In this document: piece after piece, positions 50,501 through 61,650 of the stretch
Position numbering within the stretch: the first letter of the stretch is position 1
Layout: the number at the start of each line of letters is the position of its first letter
NCBI RefSeq assembly: GCF_028389875.1
Contig: NC_084671.1
Location: 25,017,083-25,081,082, forward strand
Source: Rhea pennata
Taxonomy: Eukaryota > Chordata > Aves > Rheiformes > Rheidae
Direction of reading: 5' to 3'
Length of the DNA stretch: 64,000 nucleotides
Position numbers and translations under genes: made by a program
The notes under the pieces: generated by a model
What the model was told of the DNA's origin: nothing
Database searches by the model: none
What the model saw: only the letters and a program-made list of their open reading frames with translations

Positions 50501-51857
50501 TTCTTAGCCCTCGCTATTATCATCAGTCAGGGTTTCTCTCAAATCTGTGCTTTCATACGAGCAGTCGTAAGAGTCCCTAAAAGGACCGGATCAATGCCGA
50601 AGAGTGGTTCTTAGGCAGTCAAACCTAGGACACATCTCCATTTCTTTACTGGGAGATGGAGATGAACATTTTTTGGTTTAAGTAGCTACATTCAGAAGAT
50701 AATTGAAGGAAGACTTTATAGCGGGCAACTGGAAGAGTGTTATTTTTACTGTTACTGCAGAGTCCCCTCTTGTAAAGAATAAGTGGAAGAATCAAAGACT
50801 CAAAAATTGACTCGGCACTGTTGAGTGCTTTTTAATAACCTGCAGTGATAGAGGCAAAGGATTTTTCTTTTGAGAAATCTTCCATAAAACAGAAGTCTTA
50901 CTGATGTGAACTATCCCTCTATTATTGCACAGATAGTAAGGCAAAATCAAAGGGATCTTTCTGTCTGAGGAGGATATGATGTTTATATGAAAATGTGGCT
51001 TTATTTACTTTGGACAGCATTAACTTAGAAACAGTAAAACAAGTGTTTTCAATTCTTGTGTGAAATCAGGCTCCTGGTTTTGGGTTTAAGTGCCTAGACA
51101 AACATTTGCTTTGCAAATGGTAGGGGCAGTTGGTATTTCCCAGCATACTCCTGTACTTGTGTCCCAGCTCTGGGTGACTGCCACTGTCCCAGCTGTGCTA
51201 GTGCATTTTTGTACTTTTAGCAGAGTGGCAGCTGGAAGGTGTCCTTATCATAAAACCTCTGTGGTGTCTCAGCTGTGCTGTTTAACAACAGCTCTATTTC
51301 TCCATTCTCAGGAAACTAACTTTCTTTCAGAATCCTTTTTATAGGAACATATTGCATCACATGGCAGGTAATGAGAATATAAAACCTTCTAGTTAAAAAT
51401 TAGTCAGCAATGCTGTTTGACTTGAGACTGAAGTCTCTTAAAAATGATCACACACTGAAGAAGGGATCATCCTAGGTCTACAGTCTGGGAATGGATGTTA
51501 AATGTGTGTTTTTTTGTTTTTGTTTTTTTTTTTAAAGCTCCCAGCTGCAGCTTCCCTGAATCTCAATCTGTGCTTCTCTGGCTTTGATTTCATTTTGAAT
51601 TCTTTTTCTGAGGACTTATAAAAATAGTTTTTTAATAGCAGCAGCAGCAGCCAGTTCTAAACATGATTAGTTTATATGTTAAGTCCTTTCTGAGTTCTCA
51701 GGGGAAACAGATAACACAAGGTCTCTCTCACTTGGGCATTTTTAAAATGCATGAAATTCTACTATTCCTACTTACTTATTTTTAATTTGACAGTTTTGCT
51801 AAACTAGGAGGAAAGCTTTCTGCCCTGCCCTTGGTTTTTTAGTGCCTTGAGATCAGC
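44581..51857 (+). other. ARHGEF4: Intron 3, left part
   Basis: About 7.3 kb without a recognised exon. It contains short simple tracts only, such as a CCAA/CAAA run near 46560-46587 and T-rich runs near 51508-51535. No mobile element recognised. Confidence 0.6.
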
Positions 51858-51936
51858 TTTAATAAAAATCAGCTGCTAGGAGCTGCAGCTGAGAGCAGCT
51901 GAGCTGCCACAGAGGGAGCCTCCTTAGTGGACCCCT
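51858..51936 (+). promoter_or_regulatory. E-box cluster ahead of alternative first exon
   Basis: Three CAGCTG E-boxes lie at 51870-51875, 51886-51891 and 51896-51901, just right of an AT-rich TTTAATAAAA word at about 51858-51867. The E-boxes and the AT-rich word precede an ATG-started open exon by 35-80 bases. CAGCTG is the class preferred by many myogenic and neural bHLH factors. This suggests, but does not prove, a tissue-specific promoter. Confidence 0.35.
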
Positions 51937-52288
51937 ATGATGTCAGGATGCATCGAGACAAGCAGAGCAGAGGATAGGAATCCAGCTCAGTCCTTAGACA
52001 GCAGTACCAGGTACCAGTGCCCTGAGAGCAGCCACAGCGCGCTCAGCCCGTTTCCTCCCCCAGCACAGCAGAGCCCCTGGCTCTCCCTTTCACCTGCCTG
52101 CATGAGGACCCAGCAGTGCCCCAGTGAGTCCAGCGGGGCACATAGTGGAGAAAATTGCAGTAGCAGTGGAAGCTCCGGGCTCTCGCCAGGTTCGGATTCA
52201 GACAGCAGCGGGGTGGTGTGTGGTGGTGGTGGGATGAGAGGCGTCTTGTCCAGATACTGGAGCTTAGAGAGTCTTCACTCTGCCACAG
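51937..52288 (+). CDS. ARHGEF4: Putative alternative first coding exon of ARHGEF4
   Basis: An ATG pair (51937, 51940) follows an in-frame TAG at 51925-51927. The frame stays open for 117 codons to a good donor ACAG|GTAAGG at 52289, ending in phase 1. That phase equals the end of the exon at 44580, so both could splice to the same downstream exon. The product is Ser/Pro/Gly-rich and low in complexity: an SPFPPPAQQSPW segment (about residues 37-48), a Ser-Gly cluster with SGSSGLSPGSDSDSSG (about 77-92), four Gly, then RYWSLESLHSAT. It does not resemble the first exon of the mammalian short ASEF form or of SPATA13 as I recall them. If real, it gives an isoform lacking the giant exon and the ASEF blocks of exons 2 and 3. 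Coding status rests on frame, ATG context, donor and phase; the frame could be chance. Confidence 0.5.
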
Positions 52289-53378
52289 GTAAGGGGCTTC
52301 TGTTGTTGTTTTTGCTCTATGATATTGCACTGACCTTGAGAAATCAAATCAAACCTTCTGGAAAGACTGTATCATTTAAAAGTGGAAAGTACAGTCTCTT
52401 AGCAAGAAATAACCAAAAAGACTTCTGTGCTTACTAGCTGTCCCCCCTGCAGACTTAGAGTAAAAACAAAATGACACAGATTCTTAAAATACTTCTTGGG
52501 TGAGAAGGCAAGAAATAGGCTCTTAATGGCTTTGGAAACAGTGCTTTTTTGCTCCTACCTGATTAAAGCTGTTCTTTCTTTTTGGAACAACCTCTCTTTT
52601 TTTTCAGCCTAAACATATGGAGCCCATCCCCAGAGCTGGCATTTCTTCTGTGTAAATGCTAGTGTGGAGTATTGCTGCTTTTAGGAAATGTCCAAGAGAG
52701 GTGCGGTGCAACAGACGGAGGCTAGGTGGGTTTGCATTGCTGAGTACTGAAAGAGGCAGTTTCCAGAGCCAACTGTTCAAGTTGAGTTTCTGTTTTCCTG
52801 CCTTGCTTTAATTCTTTGTGCTCCAGAGATCTTGAAGGTATGTTTATGCAGCCTGAATCTGTCCTAGTTCACTCTGCCTGGATCTGTAATTCTAGTTTTT
52901 AATCACTGCTGTGCCTGTTTAGGGCTTGGGTGTTTAAGCTGCAAGCATGGGAAAGAAACATTCTCATTCCCAACTGATAGTAGCAAAGGAGCCTGGCACT
53001 GATTTTAATGGCTAACGATTGCTGCGCTGTTCAGTTTCTTGCTTGATTGTTGCTGTCTACAGAGATTTTTAGCAGAGCTGCAACAAATTGGTTCCTCTCT
53101 TAGGCAAATTCAGACAAGTACCTTCAAGGCCACCAGTGACTGCTATTTCTTTATTAAAAATACTTAATGCTACTAGCTAGAGGCAAGGCTTGATAGGAAT
53201 TTTAGGTTTAATTCTGTGTAGTCTGCTTTAGTTGAATATACTACTAATTAATGAAAGATGTTGTAATACCATCTACTGCTATAGAGTCTGGGCTTGTTTA
53301 TTAAAAATCTCCATTGCTGGTTTGAAGTCCTGTGCTGAAATAGGAATAACAGCACTACCCTACAGAGAGGTACTATAG

Positions 53379-53703
53379 CAGCAGTCACCAGCCTTTCTGA
53401 CTTTCAGCTCGCACACCAGCCCTTTGAGGTGGCCAAGAGAGACACAATACCACCTGCAAGTCCTGGAGAGCCCAAGGGCAGGAGAAAGGCTCTGGGTGAG
53501 ACCAGGCCATTGGCCCTCTGTTTTGGGGAAAGATCTAGGCTGCATCTGAATAGGATCTGTGGCTCACTTTCTCCTGTAACTGAGGATGCAAATAATCCCC
53601 AGCATACCTCTGACACTGACATAAAGTAGCCCTGGCACAGGAGACTTTTTCGTACTGCTCAGGAGTCACATACGGGTCAGTAGATGTAGTTTGGCCATCT
53701 CTG
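53379..53703. mobile_element. Possible hAT/Charlie-like DNA transposon relic
   Basis: The left end CAGCAGTCACCAGCC and the right end (reverse complement CAGAGATGGCCAAAC) form a diverged terminal inverted repeat of the CAGNGNTGNCCAAC type seen in vertebrate hAT-Charlie elements. The 325-bp length fits a non-autonomous copy. The flanking 8-mers (TACTATAG and TCTTAGAT) do not match well, so the target-site duplication is not supported. Confidence 0.3.
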
Positions 53704-56248
53704 TCTTAGATGACTTGTTTTCAGCTGTCCTCCTTGGAGGTGCTGTTGGGATTAATCATATCAGATGATATAAATGATACACAGTGGTGGAAATGATGTA
53801 GGGTTGATAGCAAGGGCAAACTTTGAAGCCAAGTCTCTCTCTCTCATTTTTTTTAACATGCTTTAATCTCTACGATGTTCTTGTTCCGAAGGCTGTGGAG
53901 TACAGTGTCACTTTGTGGATGCTGCATAGATTTAGCAGGAAGCACAGAAACAGGAGGAAACAGTAGGAAGCAGTATGGAGATGGACTGAGGATTAGGAGA
54001 AACAAGAACTTCATTAAAGCAGCTGCTAAGTAACACTTTTGAATGGTAAAATTTAAGAAGGAGGGGAGAAGGGGGACAGCTGCAATAGCAGCTGGCAGTG
54101 CATGAAAGTAGCAGTATGGTGATGTGCAAGCAAGGTTTAAGCTCACCTTAATTGGTGAGCAGGGAGTCTCTAACATCTTGGCATTCCAATGCATCGCATC
54201 AGGAAATCAGGGAAAAATGAGTACAAACTGTGTGTAAAAAATGATGAACTATCCAATAGTGCAATTAAAAGGGTTGCAAGATGAGTCAGTCTCTGATTTT
54301 ATTAATAAGGGATTCTGCATTTTTGCTGGTGGCCTTGAGGTTGGATAAGTGCATTTGGGGGATAGGGGTTTTCTTCTTTCTTTTCCTCTTTGTTTTTCCT
54401 CCCTTCTCTCCCAGTGTGAACATAAACTTGTCTGTAGGGATCTTGATACTAAATCTGTTGCTGTCTGGGACTTCAGAAAAGCTTGGAAGGAAGCCAGATT
54501 TAAGTGATCAAACAGCCAGGAGGTAAAAGGGAAGAGAGAAATTTTAAGGACAATTGGGATGTAGCAGATTGAGTTTATCCTTTACATAATCTAGATTAAA
54601 GGAGAGCCAAAAGACAGACTTGCGTGTCTGTATGTTTACACTTGTGTATTTGAGAGCATGTAATTTCAGAAATACAAACTGACACCTCCTATGTTGAAAA
54701 GACAGGTAGTGTTTTCTCAAATTCACAAGTGGGAAAAGTTCTCTTCAGTTACTAAGCTTGTTTTGCAATCAGTAGTGAAGTATGATGCCTTTTGTTTTGA
54801 AGTAGTCCGTCATGTACTGTTTGATTGAGAGAGGAAGTTAAATGTGATAAAGAATTAAAAGAGAAAAGATGCATTGTTAAAGCACAAACATGCATGACAT
54901 TTGGAAAAAAAAACTTGCAAAAAGCATGGGTCAGACTTGTATGAAGTGAAATATTCTATTATTAAAGTCAGTCTGTGGCATTTTTGATCTAAATGTCAAT
55001 ATACATTAGGTTACATGAGGAGGCCCTTTTCCCTGAGGCTAAGCATAAACATGTAAAGAGGGAAGGCTTTGCACTTCTGCCAGGCTCTCTGAGAATGCCA
55101 GAGGACTTCATAAGCGTTAATAACACTCAGTGGGCCTGTGAGGCTTTCAAAGCTTGGTTTGGGACAGGAAGAAGAGATACATATAGTTTGGATGTATTTA
55201 GCTGTTCAGATACCTCTTTTTAGATACTAGAGCAATTTCCAAATGTTCTGCCTATGTGGTACTTCAGTGGGAAAATCAGTGGGAGCTGGGGTTGCTCAGC
55301 AATTCTGAAAATCTGGTCTTGAGTATCTCAGTTGGAGAAAAGGACATGAGGCATCCAAATTAAAGGTCAGTTGTGACAGTGTTGCAGCAAGTGATTCAAT
55401 GGCGCTATGAGCACCATAACCCTGGTTTCCTAGGCAAAATTCTGTGTCCCAGCACACTCTTTGTATCCCTGGCTCATGCTGCCTGCCTCCCATTCATCAC
55501 TGCTGTGCAGTTCTACTGAAGAATTTGTTTCCTTTAGAATATTTTCAGATTCAAGCTTGTGAGGAAGTCTCTTTGCTTTTCGAGCTCCTTTGTGGCTGGT
55601 CCAGTCCTGACCTCCTGAATAGTTCTGTTTATTCTTTTGCTTTTTCAAGTTGGGAAGAACTGAAAGAGCGAGGAAAGGTAGGGGCAAAGGGGGGATCACG
55701 ACTTTGTGGGTTAGAGGTTGCTGTAGTTTTCTGTGCATTTGTGCATATGTAGCAATTTAATTGCACAGACTATACTTTGGTATGTGTCTGTGCGGTTTTG
55801 GCTCCTGATACGCAAATGTATTTACCTGCTAGCCTTGGGAATATGGCCTTTAGACAAATGAGAAAACCTGGAATATGGGTGGGAAGTTACTTTTTTCATT
55901 CAGAGCTGTGAAAAAAAACAGACCTGGAGTATTACTTTTGATGTTTTCAACTCATTCATTTCATTATTGGGGCTGATGGGGGGAGCAGTAGCAGAATTGT
56001 GGTAAAAGGTTTGCCACATCTTTCTTGTTTGGTCTGAGAGACTTTCTTTTGAGCTTTCTCTTTTTCTTTCTTTTCTTTCCCCTAGCTCTTTCTTTTCAGT
56101 ACTGATGTCTGCAGCTGTGTTCATGGACTGCAGTGTGTAATTTCATTGACCCTTCTTTCTCCAGGGTCGCATAGTCAGCAGCAGTTAAAGAGGTCAGACA
56201 ACAGGAGATTGATTTAAGGTTCAAAGTGTTTTAGAATGCTTCCTTAGA

Positions 56249-56310
56249 CCCCCCCCCCCCCCAAAAAAAAAAAAGAAAAAAAGAAAGAAAAAAAAAAGAA
56301 AAAGAAAAGA
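56249..56310. repeat. C14 followed by A/GA tract
   Basis: A run of 14 C, then 12 A, then imperfect GAAA/GAAAA units. On the minus strand this is T/C-rich sequence followed by G14. Confidence 0.9.
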
Positions 56311-59300
56311 AAGTGCCTCAAAGCATGCACTAGAGCATGTTGATGTTAGGTTTTACTCTTGGCTTGGTGAATTGTTGAGGCTTCAACTGGATTTGACTGT
56401 GTTGTATCACATGCCCTGGGTATGTTCCCCCACCCCACCCCGGCATGTTCCATGTTACCTGCCAGAGTAACTCCTGCTTATTTTCTGAACAATTAATCAA
56501 TGATTTAAAAGAAAAAAAAAGATAAAACAAGGCAGATTAACTGTTTTTTTTCCTATAAGGACTTGTTTATAATGGTGATTGATAAGGTAGGTAAAACCTG
56601 AAGGAAATTCTGAACTTTTGAAGAAGAATTGCAAGATTAATATCCCTTGCCTGAACTAATCGGTTGATAGAAGGATTAAGTTAAGATTTATCGTTTTATT
56701 GTTTGAAAATAGTTCTTCCAAAGAGTGTGTTGAGTGTTGCTGAACTGCAACTTGGCATCAAAGTCAGGTAGTAAGGGCATCTATATTAATACTGCTTGAG
56801 TTCATTGAAGTGAATGCAGCTGCAGTAAATACTAAATATGTGTAAACTTAACTACCTGACATATTTAGTACACTTATAGAAATTCTCAGTGCAGTGTGTG
56901 CTGGCAAATTGTGTATGTGCCCAATGGCCTTGAAGAAGTTGTCACCTACACATGATGAAGCTTCAGTGTTACTACTTCGCAGCTAGATTAAACAAGTAGG
57001 GATAACAGTCGTGTCTTTACTTTCCTAGAGAGACATACTGTTTAACTTACCAAACTTGTCTGCAACTAAGCTTATTTTCCATTAAGGTCTCATTCTCCAA
57101 TCCATCTGAAATCTAATCATGATAATTATGTTTGAAGGATTAGAGAAATATAGCCTTCTTCTAAGGGTCAATGATTATCTGTTTAGCTAGGATCCTGCCT
57201 TGTCTCAAAATCCGTCATAGTCTGAGGTTTGTTAAACCAACTAACTTGTTCAGTAGTTTATCTAGAAGTGGCAAGGACAGGACAGGCGCACAGGACTGCA
57301 CAGGATGCTGTTCTCCTGAGCAAGCCAGAAGTCTGCAAGTGAGCTGTTTTTGTAAGGGTGCGTACTGAATGCCTTAGGTAGCCGTGCCATTCAGACAAAG
57401 CCGGGGTGTGTGCATGTGGAAACAAGACATTAGCCTGGGCGTAGGCTGATGTGGCCATAGCTTGCTCCTAGTTAAATGCCTTGGATCAAATTGTGTGAAC
57501 ATGTAAGTGTTGGCTGCTGTCAGTACAAATATATCTGATGGTATATTTGCTCTATACCCCTATAGACCTTTGCTGTTATGTTTGATTCCCCCTAATCAAG
57601 GGGCAGGGATTCTCTGGACTGTAATGTTGGTCCGTAAGAGTTCAAGTAAATGTTGTTTGCCATGGAATGCAATCAGAGTACATGATTGCTAGCAGAAGTG
57701 TGAGCCATTTGCAAGTTATACTGTATTCCAAAGAGCACTTGTGCATGCTCTGGTGCATGAGCCCTGCATGCCAGCAGACTTGTGAATTCTGTGGCCTCCC
57801 AGCATGATGCAGCCTGAAAAGTGACGGTGTAACAGGGAGCACATTCAGGTGTCATAGAGTATGAAATATGTACAGAAAGGAAATAGCTATCAGCTGTTTT
57901 GAATGTCTGTCTTGTTCTGTCATACTAGTGTGTGTATGTAATTGTTCAGTGGTTAAGCTTATCCACGTGCTTATTGTCCAAACCTCCTGTGAGGTTTCAG
58001 GAAAACAAACGTTTCTAGATTTGGATTCTAAATTTACTTCTCTGCTGATAAAGATGTGGTTTCTTTCAAGCTCATTCTTAAGGGATCTAATAAGTGTCTA
58101 AATCATCTCAAATCTATTTCAAATGTATTGTTATTATTCCATATAGTTATATTAAAAGACAAATTATATGTGGGTATTTATAAAATAATTTGAAAAAGAA
58201 GCCCGTATTTGGGGAAGATTAGAACAATGCAACACTAATTTTTACCAGGAAACATTGTAGCATCACAGTAATATTTCATGTTGAGGAAAAATAAAGATAA
58301 GGCTGGTTGTTTTCATAGCAGCTGGCAGAGATGTATTTTGAAGTGGGAGTGAAATAGCAGGAATTTTCCTTTTAGGTAATGGAAATAGTTTCCATGAGAT
58401 GATTTTGAATTAGCATCTCTCTTAGTGAAGTCTGTCTTGCAAAAGTGGGCAAAAAGAAGTTGCACTAGGAGGCCTCATAGTAACACTGAAAGGTCTGGTT
58501 TAATGGATAGGATTGAAGGATTGTATTAAGCTATTAATGGTCTCTCTCTGCCAATGAAATCTTCCTGTGTCAGGGTTTTAAAAGCCCCCAGCTAAGCGTA
58601 AACCAAAATGGTACTCAAATGCACATGCAGAAAACAGTATGTGGCATTTGGAAACTGCAGTTTCTTAGATAGCTTGAAGATGAAAAGGAAAAAGTGGGAA
58701 TGGTGCAGATGTACTAAATGGTCATGACTCCTTGTTCTTGGAGCTATCACTGAGGTTCATCCTTGTAGAAAATTTTCCTGTAGAAAAATAAAGGCACAGA
58801 CAAGTTTGGATGGAGAAAAGGTTGTATATAGATGTAACTATATACTCCTTTTTAAAAGGGAGTGTGTGGGGAGCAAATCTTCAGCTGTAACACTGAGACT
58901 CACCCTGCAGTGCGAATCAGCCTGATGTGGTGAACAGGTGCCCCAAGAGCTCCTGGAGCTTCCTCTGTTGTGTGGCTTCTGTTGCTGTCTCTTCAGTGAC
59001 TTACTGTTACACTGGGGCACTGTGCAGCTGTAAGGCTTGGATGAGAATCACCTAAGTCAGCACGGAGTCCAGCCCTGGTCAAAGCTGCGTGCTGGAGTGG
59101 TCAATTCAGAGTTCGTCTGAAAAAATACCTCTGCAGTGTTCAGGATGTGACCTCAGTTTCCATTGTAATGTATTTGCAATAGAAAATTACAGCAGGATGC
59201 TAAAGTAGGAGTGTGGTCAAAGAGTAAGGTACATGGAGTTCCAGACTTGGGTTGTAGTCCTATAGCAGGGAAGATTGTTAATGTGGTTCTTGTGTAGATT

Positions 59301-60127
59301 TTGCTGCATAAATATATTCAAAGTGTCTCAGTTTCTGAAGATACAGGGAGACACAGAAAATGAGAAGAATACCATGAATTCTAGAGAGTATTTAAAGCAG
59401 TGAATTGCTTCCCTATTGGCTCACCTCCTGCTGACTCAGCTGGTGCAGAAGGGCATTCTCCCCTTAGCTGCATGTCAGCTTTAGGTCACGGGTGGTGTAT
59501 GCTGCTCAAGGCAAAAATCTACCCTGCATGCCTGAAAGAAGCTTTGACAATAAATCTTTTAAGAGAGTTGTTATGAGCACGCAGCATTACTAATACCCTG
59601 AAAAGAGTGGATTTGTAACAATTTTAAATGTGGCATTCTTATCAGTTAAGAAAATAAATAAATTAAATATGCAGAAACCATCTGTTGTGAAACTTGTTGA
59701 CTGAGATCTGTCAGCTCTTTTGGAGAGAGCAAGAAAATGTTGTTTCTGGGCTGCTTTCTGAGCTTCACCACAATCTTTATGCAACTGTAAATCTAGGGAC
59801 TGACACTTTTGTCTCATGCTGACTTAATGTCAGCACTCTGTTGTCTAAGTTCTGCGGGCTTGCTCAACCTTTTTCCTATGCTTCTGTGATCGCAGTTGGT
59901 GGTATAAAGCTGTGTTCATGCTGCTCTTTCTGGCTCACCTTAGTGCCTCCTCAAGGCAGCTGTGATTTCCAGTGGGCCCTAAGCACCACTTGACCATCTT
60001 GTGTAAGCCATTGGAGGAGGTCTCCAAGGAGATTGTATGCAGGGCAACTTATGCGTCTTTTAGACAATGCACCTGTGATGATCTGCTCTAGATAATTGCT
60101 CTGATCTGGAGAATATCGCTTTCTGAT

Positions 60128-60155
60128 AATATATATATGTATGTATGTATATATA
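60128..60155. repeat. TA / TGTA microsatellite
   Basis: Short compound repeat of TA and TGTA units. Confidence 0.85.
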
Positions 60156-61180
60156 CTTCTGAGGATATAGTAAAGAAACGACACAGCTTTTCAAGCTTGT
60201 TGTAAAACTTGGCACTGACACTTAAACAGAATTATTTAAAAATCCACTGAATAGAAATGGCCAAACTCAGTAGTTTTGACTCATGTAAATCATTCTTAAT
60301 GTCTCTAGAATGATGAATGCAAATGAGTGTAAACCGTGCTAGATCAATTCCTGAGAAACTGCGTGGCCAAATGCAAGTTTTTCTGAATAAAGATGGGGAC
60401 TGCAGCCTTGGCATTCTGCCTTCCATTCCAGCACTGCCTCTGCTTTTCTCAATTTTAATTTTGGAGAAAAGCATCTCAATTGTGAAGATTTTCCAGTTGC
60501 AATAAAAATAAAATGAGGATGACCTTTGTTCTTTATGGGAACACAATGTTTAAACAGGGAAGAGAAGGTCATTCTGCCTGCTTGTCATAGGACTTGTCAG
60601 CTATTCTCATGTTTTACACTTCTATGAGGGTATTCACTGATGTACCACGGCACCAGTGCTTTAACTTATCAGCTGCAAGTGACTTGGTTTCACTACTGTG
60701 TTGAGCGAAGAAGGGATGGTTCAGCGGTTTCCTCATGGGTCTTGGGTATGTTATCTGGTGTGAACTGCGCGCAGATAAAGGCAGAGGTAACTTGGTCCAT
60801 TTACTTCCCAGCCTTTGCATATGATAAAGGTTTTCATTGGCACCTTAAATAGTGCAGCCTGCAAGTTCGCTGTGCAGGGTGCAGTGTTGATCGTTGGCTC
60901 TTTCCTGATCAGGTGGCAATGGGGAATGGAAGCGTTTTTCTCCTGCTGTCCAGACTGCTCTTGGCAAGGAGGCTAACTGATCTGATTGGCACTGACCGTC
61001 TTTAATCGTGCTCTTGTCAGCAGAGTCCTAGAGAGCAGAAGCATCCTCCTGGAAACTTTATCTCCAGTAGAAGCTCTCAAACAAAATTGAACTTTCTAGA
61101 CCGGGGTCTATGTGTGCAGGTGTTATGAATTTTCTTTGTTTTTGTTAGGTATGTTTTGCTTACTTGTTTGGGGTTTTTTC

Positions 61181-61650
61181 CATAGATTTATAGAAAAGAT
61201 GAAGTTTTCAGGCTTCTGGAGATCATCTAGTCCTATCTCTGCTTAAAGCAGGGTCAGCTAGGGCAGATTTCTAAGGGCCATCTCTAACTGGGTATCGAAT
61301 AGCTCCAAGGACAGAGACTCCACAGCCTTTCTGGGCAACAGTTCCAGTGTTTGACCGCTTTCACTCTAAAAAGTGTTTTATTGTGTTTAAATTTCCTGTA
61401 TTTCAGTTTCTGTCTTTGTCTCTTGTCCTTTCACTGGGCATCACTGAGAAGAGTCTGGCTCTGTTGTCTTGACTCTTCCCATTAGAGATTTATAAACGCA
61501 GATAAGATGCTCCTGAGCCTTCTCTTCTGCAGGCTGAACAATCCCAGCTCTCTCAGCCTGTCCTCATACATCTTACACTCCAATCTCTCAAACACTTCTG
61601 TGGCCCTTTGCTGAGCCTGCTGCAGTGTGACAATATTTTTGTTGCAGTCT
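61181..61650 (-). mobile_element. CR1 LINE fragment, old
   Basis: The left end CATAGATTTATAGAAAAGAT is a decayed CR1 3' terminal repeat. It is followed by the CR1 3' block (GGAGATCATCTAGTCC) and by the reverse complement of the C-terminal ORF2 region (for example GAGACTCCACAGCCTTTCTG and GGCTGAACAATCCCAGCTCTCTCAGCC). It is collinear with the 726-1433 copy but diverged, with its minus-strand frame broken. The right border is not sharp; homology fades after about 61650. Confidence 0.88.
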
